Below are positions 58,569 through 64,000 of a DNA stretch of 64,000 nt, one piece after another. Each line of letters opens with the position of its first letter. The stretch's first letter is position 1. Source of the DNA: Saccharum officinarum (Eukaryota > Streptophyta > Magnoliopsida > Poales > Poaceae); assembly GCA_020631735.1 (NCBI GenBank), contig CM036215.1, forward strand, positions 16,642,346 to 16,706,345, given 5' to 3'. Made by a program: the position numbers and the translations under genes. Below the pieces are notes generated by a model that saw nothing but the letters and a program-made list of their open reading frames with translations, had not been told where the DNA came from and ran no database searches.

Positions 58569-61500
58569 GTAAATTAAAAGCTTGAAAATGAGATAATTTG
58601 ATGAGCTATATTAATATGATAATTACATTACACCGAAAGCCTTGCAACTATAATTCTTACATCACTTAAAACCCTAGTTCAATTTTTGGAGCAGCTAGAT
58701 GACTCAAATTTTGTCAAAACTTGTTCAAAATTATTCCTGAAAAATATTCAAAAATATTCCCTATTTTTGCTTTTATTCTGCCATTCAAAATCTATCAAGA
58801 ATTTTCAGTTGGCCCCTTAATCAAAGTTGTAGAGAATTTAATTCTAAGCAACTTTTATTTTTGGGTCAATTCCAGAAAACGTCTCCCTCTTGTTCAAAAT
58901 GTAGTTTGAAGTTTGAAATTCTTTGGATTTGAATTTTTGGAAATTGGAAAAACGAATTTTCGCCTTAGCAGGCCGCGGCCTCACTTCCCAGCCCGCTCGC
59001 GAAGCCGCCCGGCCCAGCCAGCCGCGCGCGCGCCCGCGCGACGCAGGCGGCCCGGCCCGCGTCCGCTCGGCCTCCTCCTTCCCTTCCCGCTCGCCCCGCG
59101 CTTCGTGTCCGCCGCGGCAGAACGCGCCCGCCGCGTGGCGGACGCATGCCGGCGACGCGCCGCGTGGCCACCGTGAACCCCGCGCCCGCGTCCAGCTTCA
59201 AAACGGCCGAGCGCTGGGTCTCCCTCCCATTTCCGCCTCGCTCGCTCCCTCTCTTCCTCCCTCCAGCGCCATCCACCGCGGAACGCCGCTCGCCACCGCG
59301 CACCACCGCCACCTCCGCCTTGTTCCGGCATCGGTAGACCGCCTCCGTTCGATTGCCTGTGCACGAAGCTCCGCCACCTCCTCTTCTCCTCCGAACGGAC
59401 CTTCGTTTGCCCTGTTCGCATACGGTACGGCTCAATCGAGTTTTCCTCGCCGCGCCACCGCGTCGGTACCGCCGGGCTTGCGCTCCGCCCACCGTCTTCC
59501 TCGCTCCCTCTCCATCCCCCTGACCCTCTCTCTCGGGTTCGCTACCTCCTCGCGAACACCGTGCGCGGGCTCGCTGGTCGGGTCGTGGCCGGAGATGGCC
59601 GTTGGCCGTCGGCCATCGCCACGCCGTCGCGGTCAGGGACGCCGACGAGGCCGCCCCGTTCTTTCCCACCCGCAGCCTCCTCTGGGCCACCGCCCTCTGG
59701 GCCGCGCCTCCGAGTGGGCCGGCTCACCGTTTCGTCCGCGCGCGCGAGCAGGCCGAGAACGGCCACGGGCCGGTTGTTTTCCACGGGCCGGCCCAATATC
59801 CTTAACGAAAAATCATTTTCTGTTTTCTATTAATATTCATGATGAAAAAAACACTTTGGAAAATGTTTTCTTGGTCATTTTAGCTCCAAAAATGGTGAAA
59901 TAAATTTCTATGTACTCTTTGGAACCAGATCTATGATATAAAAGTATTGCATGTGAAATTTGAGATACTTTTCTGTAGAGTTTTAATTAACTAGTGAAAT
60001 GGCTGTTTTCTTGATAAATGCTTAATAAATTCTAGAAAAATCAGAAAAATATGATTCCAAGTTTATTAATCTTTTTATGCCATGTACTGGCTAGGAAAAA
60101 TTTTATCTCATGTCTGTTCTATAGAAAAATATATAGGTGTAGTTCAAGTGCTTTCTATCACTAGTATTTGTTATTTTTGTTATATAAATAAATTTGAATA
60201 AAACATGCAAGTGATAAATTTTCTATAGTGTTTGTTTACTGTGTAGGAAGTAGTAAAATTTCTAAATCTGTTGTTTGATACTTTTCATAATGTGAAGTAT
60301 TTTAAATATTCATTTAGGCCTTAATTTGATTATTTTTGTATAGTCAGTTCTAGTAATCCAAATACAATGAAAATCTTATGTCAAGCTAGTTTTGATATTA
60401 GTAACCCACTGTAATTTTCTAAGATTTTTCTGTGCCATTAAACTATGTGTTGCTGTTCAAGCATAGTGCTAATTAGGGTTTACATCCACTCTTTAATGCA
60501 AGATTAGTTAGTAAACTATACTTTGGTGTATCTTTGAAGCATCTTGAGTATTAAAGTGTCTTTGCATGGTAGAGAATAGTGGTGGTAGTTTTCGAGTACA
60601 TGTTCTTGGATGACGTAGACTACCTTATAGAAGAGTCATAAGTTCCACGTAATCCAAAGATCGTAACATGCTCATTTGCATATCATTCATTCATCATCAT
60701 CATCTCCTGTCACCTCTGCAATGCACTTATGCATGATGCACTCATACTTCTGCATCATACAGGATCGCAGGAAGTGGCTCCGGCAGTAGTTCCCGAGGAC
60801 GCAGAGGAGCAGCTCGAGGTGCCAGAGCCGGAGTTGACAGAAGCAGAAGAGGAGGCCAGTGAAGACCTTCCGGAGTGCCCCGACCATCGTCCGAGTTCCT
60901 TTGAGCGAGGCAAGCCCCGGAGCATTTCTCCCTCGGTTTGCAAATAATTTATTATTAACTTTACTTAATTTGATGCATTACGTTTAGGAGTTGTTTGCAA
61001 ACGTTGTTGCATTATACCTTGTCTCACCTTGCTTTACCCGATCCTTGTTTACCCTGGTGTCCACGGTCAATAATTGCTTAGCTTGCTTAGACCGGTAGAA
61101 GTCGGGTGATTGCCTGTCATCCGCGAGCTATAGGGGATTACCTGGATCTATGTGAAAGAATGTCATGTGAGAATAACTAAGTGTCGAAATGAATCTGAGA
61201 CTGGGCGGAAGCTTGCAGGGTTCTGGACTGTAGTGTCTTCCGTCTGTGTCGATTAAGGACCGTCCGTTGTCGGGCCTCGAGTCATGTTGAACGCATGCCT
61301 CACATTTAGCTGGCCGAATAAAGTACCTTTCGACCGCGAAGCTGGGAGATTATTCGGGCCGAGTGGATTGCCCGCAACGCACTGTACCGGAGCAGTAGTG
61401 GCAGGAAACGGGGGCGCGATGATAAGGCCAAAGAGCAGTCGGGCGGCCCCGGGTACATGTGGTTCCTGGCAAGCTCGCGACTTTACCTGAATGGTTGACT

Positions 61501-62378
61501 CGGTGACCAATACCTCACTTTAGCGGGTGAGTGAGGTTTGTGTGAGGAATAAATTACCAGCTGGTCAATAATCGATTCGAATCGCCATCGTTCACTGGAT
61601 AGTGAACACTTGACTTGAGTTACTTCATCGTAGAAAAATTTGATGAAACACTTGGATAGTTATGAGAAAAATGATGTGGTAATTATTGTTAATGCTCAAT
61701 GGTAATCCTTGCTTGCTTAATTACCTGGTTACTCTAGCATAAGTTCAAATATAGTTGACAGGGAAATAAAGCTTTAAAATACTACCTGTTTTTGCAAAAA
61801 GGACTGCTAAGTTAAAAATGCTTTTCATGCAAAGGAGTCAGCTACCCCACCAAAAAGCCTATCATGATCCTTGGTGTCTTTTATTTTGGTTCTGTCGGGT
61901 AAGTCTAGCTGAGTACCTTCTCGTACTCAGGGCTTTGTTCCCACTTGTTGCAGATGGACAGATGTACTATGGTTATTGTATCAACTGTCTCTACCCTGCG
62001 ATGGGCGAAGCTTAGGACCATGGGCAATGGTCACTCACTACTTCTCGCCTGATGCTTTTGCTGGAGATGATCGCAAGCTGGCACTTTATCTCAAAACAAC
62101 GTGTGTGTGCGTGTTTTAAACTAATGCTTCCGCTACTTTTATTCGAACTTGGTTTGTAATAACTATGTTTAAACTCCGATGTACTTTGTGCCGCGAACTT
62201 CTATGTAACTTATGACGGTAACCGCTGAACTTAGTACGATCTTGGCTGTTATGTGAATGGTTTGAAATCCGTCGAGATTTCACGGACTACCGGGTTATAC
62301 GGGCTTAAGTTTGTTAAATTGTCCTGCCGTTGGATGATTTTCTTACTTAATCTCGTATAATTGGGCGGTTCTGTTACA
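58473..62378 (+). repeat. 3' LTR of the Tekay element
   Basis: 3906 bp. Relative to the 5' LTR I see substitutions near 59336, 59372, 60358, 60361, 60743 and 62100, an 18-bp extra GGTTGTTTTCCACGGGCC at about 59772 that is a local duplication, and three indels of 1-3 bp. It ends GGTTCTGTTACA immediately before the gap. Confidence 0.95.
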
Positions 62379-62478
62379 NNNNNNNNNNNNNNNNNNNNNN
62401 NNNNNNNNNNNNNNNNNNNNNNNNNNNNNNNNNNNNNNNNNNNNNNNNNNNNNNNNNNNNNNNNNNNNNNNNNNNNNN
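62379..62478. other. Assembly gap (100 N)
   Basis: Exactly 100 N, the usual placeholder for a gap of unknown length. It starts directly at the end of the 3' LTR, so the right target duplication and the host flank are missing. Open frames that include X residues here are artefacts. Confidence 0.98.
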
Positions 62479-64000
62479 ATCCCCCCCTTGGCCTCGCAGG
62501 ACCGAAACGGCCTTGGGCCGTAGGCACAGCCGGGCCGACTCGCTTTTCTTCCCGCGCGCACGCGTGCTCAGGCCGAAAACCATATTAGGCCGGTTGGTTT
62601 CCTGGGCGGCCCATTAGCAATAAGAAGAATTATTTTTCATTTTTCTTTTATTATTTGGGGAGAGAAATGCTTTGGAAAATGTTTGTATACTCATTTTGGC
62701 TCCAAAAATTGTGAAATATTTTGGTAGACTTCTTAGAACCAGATTTATGATCTAAAAATGTTGCATGTCAAGTTCGAAATACTTTTCTATAGGGTTTTAT
62801 TTAATCATTGAAATTGCTGTTTTGTTGATAAATATCTAATAAATCATATAAAGCTCAGAAAAATTTGGTTTCAATTTTGTTAATTTTTTGTGCAATGTAC
62901 TTTGTAGAAAAAAATGCTAAATCTGTTGTTTGATACTTTTCATAGTATAAAGTATTTTTATGCTTATTTTTAGGCCTTTGATTGTTATTTTTGGGTAGGC
63001 AGTTCTAGTACTCCAAATGTAATGAAATTTTTGTGCCATGCTAGATTAGATGATAGTAAGCCACTGTAATTTTATCATATTTTTCTATGCTGCCAAAAGA
63101 AGTGTTGCTATTCAAACATAGTGTCAACTAGGGTTTAATTAACCTTGTTAATGCAAGATTAGTTGATAAGATTTGCTTTGGTGTATCTTTGAAGTATCTT
63201 AGATTTCTGTAGTGACTTGGCATGGTAGAGAATGTTTGTAGTAGTATACTAGTACATGTTCTTGGATGATGTGGACTACCTTGTAGAAGAGTTGTATTCC
63301 TACTTTATACAATAAAATAAACCTGTTCATCTACATTTTATTCATCATGATCATTACATGTCATCTCTGCAATGCACCTAGGCATGAGCATTTATACATT
63401 TGCATCATATAAGATCGTAAGAAGTAACTCCGGTAGCAGTTTCCGAGGAGTCGGAAGAGCAACCCGAGGTGCAAGAGCAGGAGGTGCCCGAAGCAGACGA
63501 GGAGGTCGGTGAGGATCTTTCAGAGTGCCCCGACCACCGCCCGAGCTCTTTCGAAAGAGGCAAGCCCCGAAGCATTTTCTCCCGGTTTGCAAATATTTTA
63601 TTAATGCTTTACCTGAATTGATGCATTACGTTTAGGAGTTGTTTGCAACCGTTGCTGCATTATACCTTGTTTACCTTTGTTCTACCATATCCTTGTTACC
63701 TTGGTATTCGCAGTTAAGAAATGCTTAGCTTGCTTAGACCTGTAGAAGTCGGGTGATTTCCTGTCACCTGCGAGCTATAGGTGGTTACCTGGATCTGCTT
63801 GAATAAGTATGTCATCTTAGAATAACTAAGTGTTAATTTGAAATTGAGACCGGACGGAGACTTGCAGGGTTTGGACTTTAGTGTTTTTCGTCTGTGTCGA
63901 TTAAGGATCGACCGTTGTTGGGCCTCGAGTCATGTTGAACGCATGCCTTACATTTAGCTGGCCGAATAATGTACCTTTCGACCGCGAAGCTGGGAGATTA
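62479..64000 (+). mobile_element. Diverged Tekay-family LTR, partial
   Basis: From the gap to the window end the sequence follows the Tekay LTR from about 59690 to 61350, with many substitutions and an internal deletion near 62910 (about 150 bp missing relative to 60100-60260). It is another, older member of the family in the same orientation. It is truncated by the gap on the left and the window on the right, and no gene is seen in it. Confidence 0.85.

Larger units (their letters stand above)
47942..62378 (+). mobile_element. Tekay-type Gypsy chromovirus, full length, very young
   Basis: A 14.4-kb element: two 3.9-kb LTRs, primer-binding site, an extra upstream gene with a histone H3-like N terminus, a single-frame gag-pol with an integrase chromodomain, and a polypurine tract. 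Order (reverse transcriptase before integrase), chromodomain and LTR size fit the Tekay/Del lineage. The LTRs differ by only about six substitutions and four small indels by eye, and no frame is broken, so it may be autonomous and recently active. The presumed duplication at the left end is ACACC (47937-47941). The right flank is lost in the gap. It inserted into a Copia LTR. Confidence 0.95.

Noticed and set aside
62249..62588. Frames containing undetermined residues
   Set aside because: They span the 100-N gap and are artefacts.

Overview
The window is repeat-dense nuclear DNA from a grass (Poaceae). The basis is the combination of long Tekay-type Gypsy LTRs, SIRE/Maximus-type Copia LTRs, CACTA-type ends, Stowaway and Tourist MITEs, an RTE-type LINE with a (TTG)n tail, and a host gene with a GC-rich first exon and AT-rich introns. 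An Andropogoneae grass (sorghum, sugarcane or Miscanthus group) is my best guess, but the sequence alone does not settle the species. Nothing prokaryotic is present.

Layout. 1-6.4 kb: the 3' part of a Gypsy LTR, then CACTA-like DNA split by a 4.1-kb solo LTR (1809-5928, TSD CGCTG). 6.6-7.5 kb: three short TIR elements with TAA/TTA target duplications. 9.5-10.9 kb: a decayed Copia gag relic. 12.4-15.2 kb: a second solo Gypsy LTR (TSD ATTAG). 15.4-21.6 kb: MITEs, small tandem repeats and no recognisable gene. 21.7-24.9 kb: an RTE-type LINE on the minus strand, in one frame but with five stop codons. 24.98-27.36 kb: a small non-autonomous LTR retrotransposon (TSD GTTTT). 27.9-29.7 kb: LINE debris. 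31.55-36.88 kb: a young Copia element on the minus strand (TSD GAATG) with one frameshift. 37.3-43.5 kb: the only clear host gene, a ten-exon TruA-type tRNA pseudouridine synthase on the minus strand. 43.6-47.9 kb: MITEs, a repeat-rich TE and SIRE-type Copia LTRs. 47.9-62.4 kb: a very young, apparently complete Tekay-type Gypsy chromovirus. It is followed by a 100-N assembly gap and then a diverged LTR of the same family.

The standout is an extra gene (52622-53596) upstream of gag-pol in the Tekay element. Its predicted protein starts MARTKQTARKSTGGRAPRRQ, an almost exact copy of the histone H3 N-terminal tail. K4 and K9 are kept, while K14, K18 and K23 are all arginine. The rest of the protein is not histone: it has an unrecognised globular part, a long coiled coil and an acidic tail. 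The same element encodes an integrase with a C-terminal chromodomain, the kind of module that can bind methylated H3 tails. The element may therefore encode both a histone-tail mimic and a potential reader of it. Both genes begin directly at CAG/ATG sequences that look like 3' splice sites, which suggests that splicing decides which protein is made.
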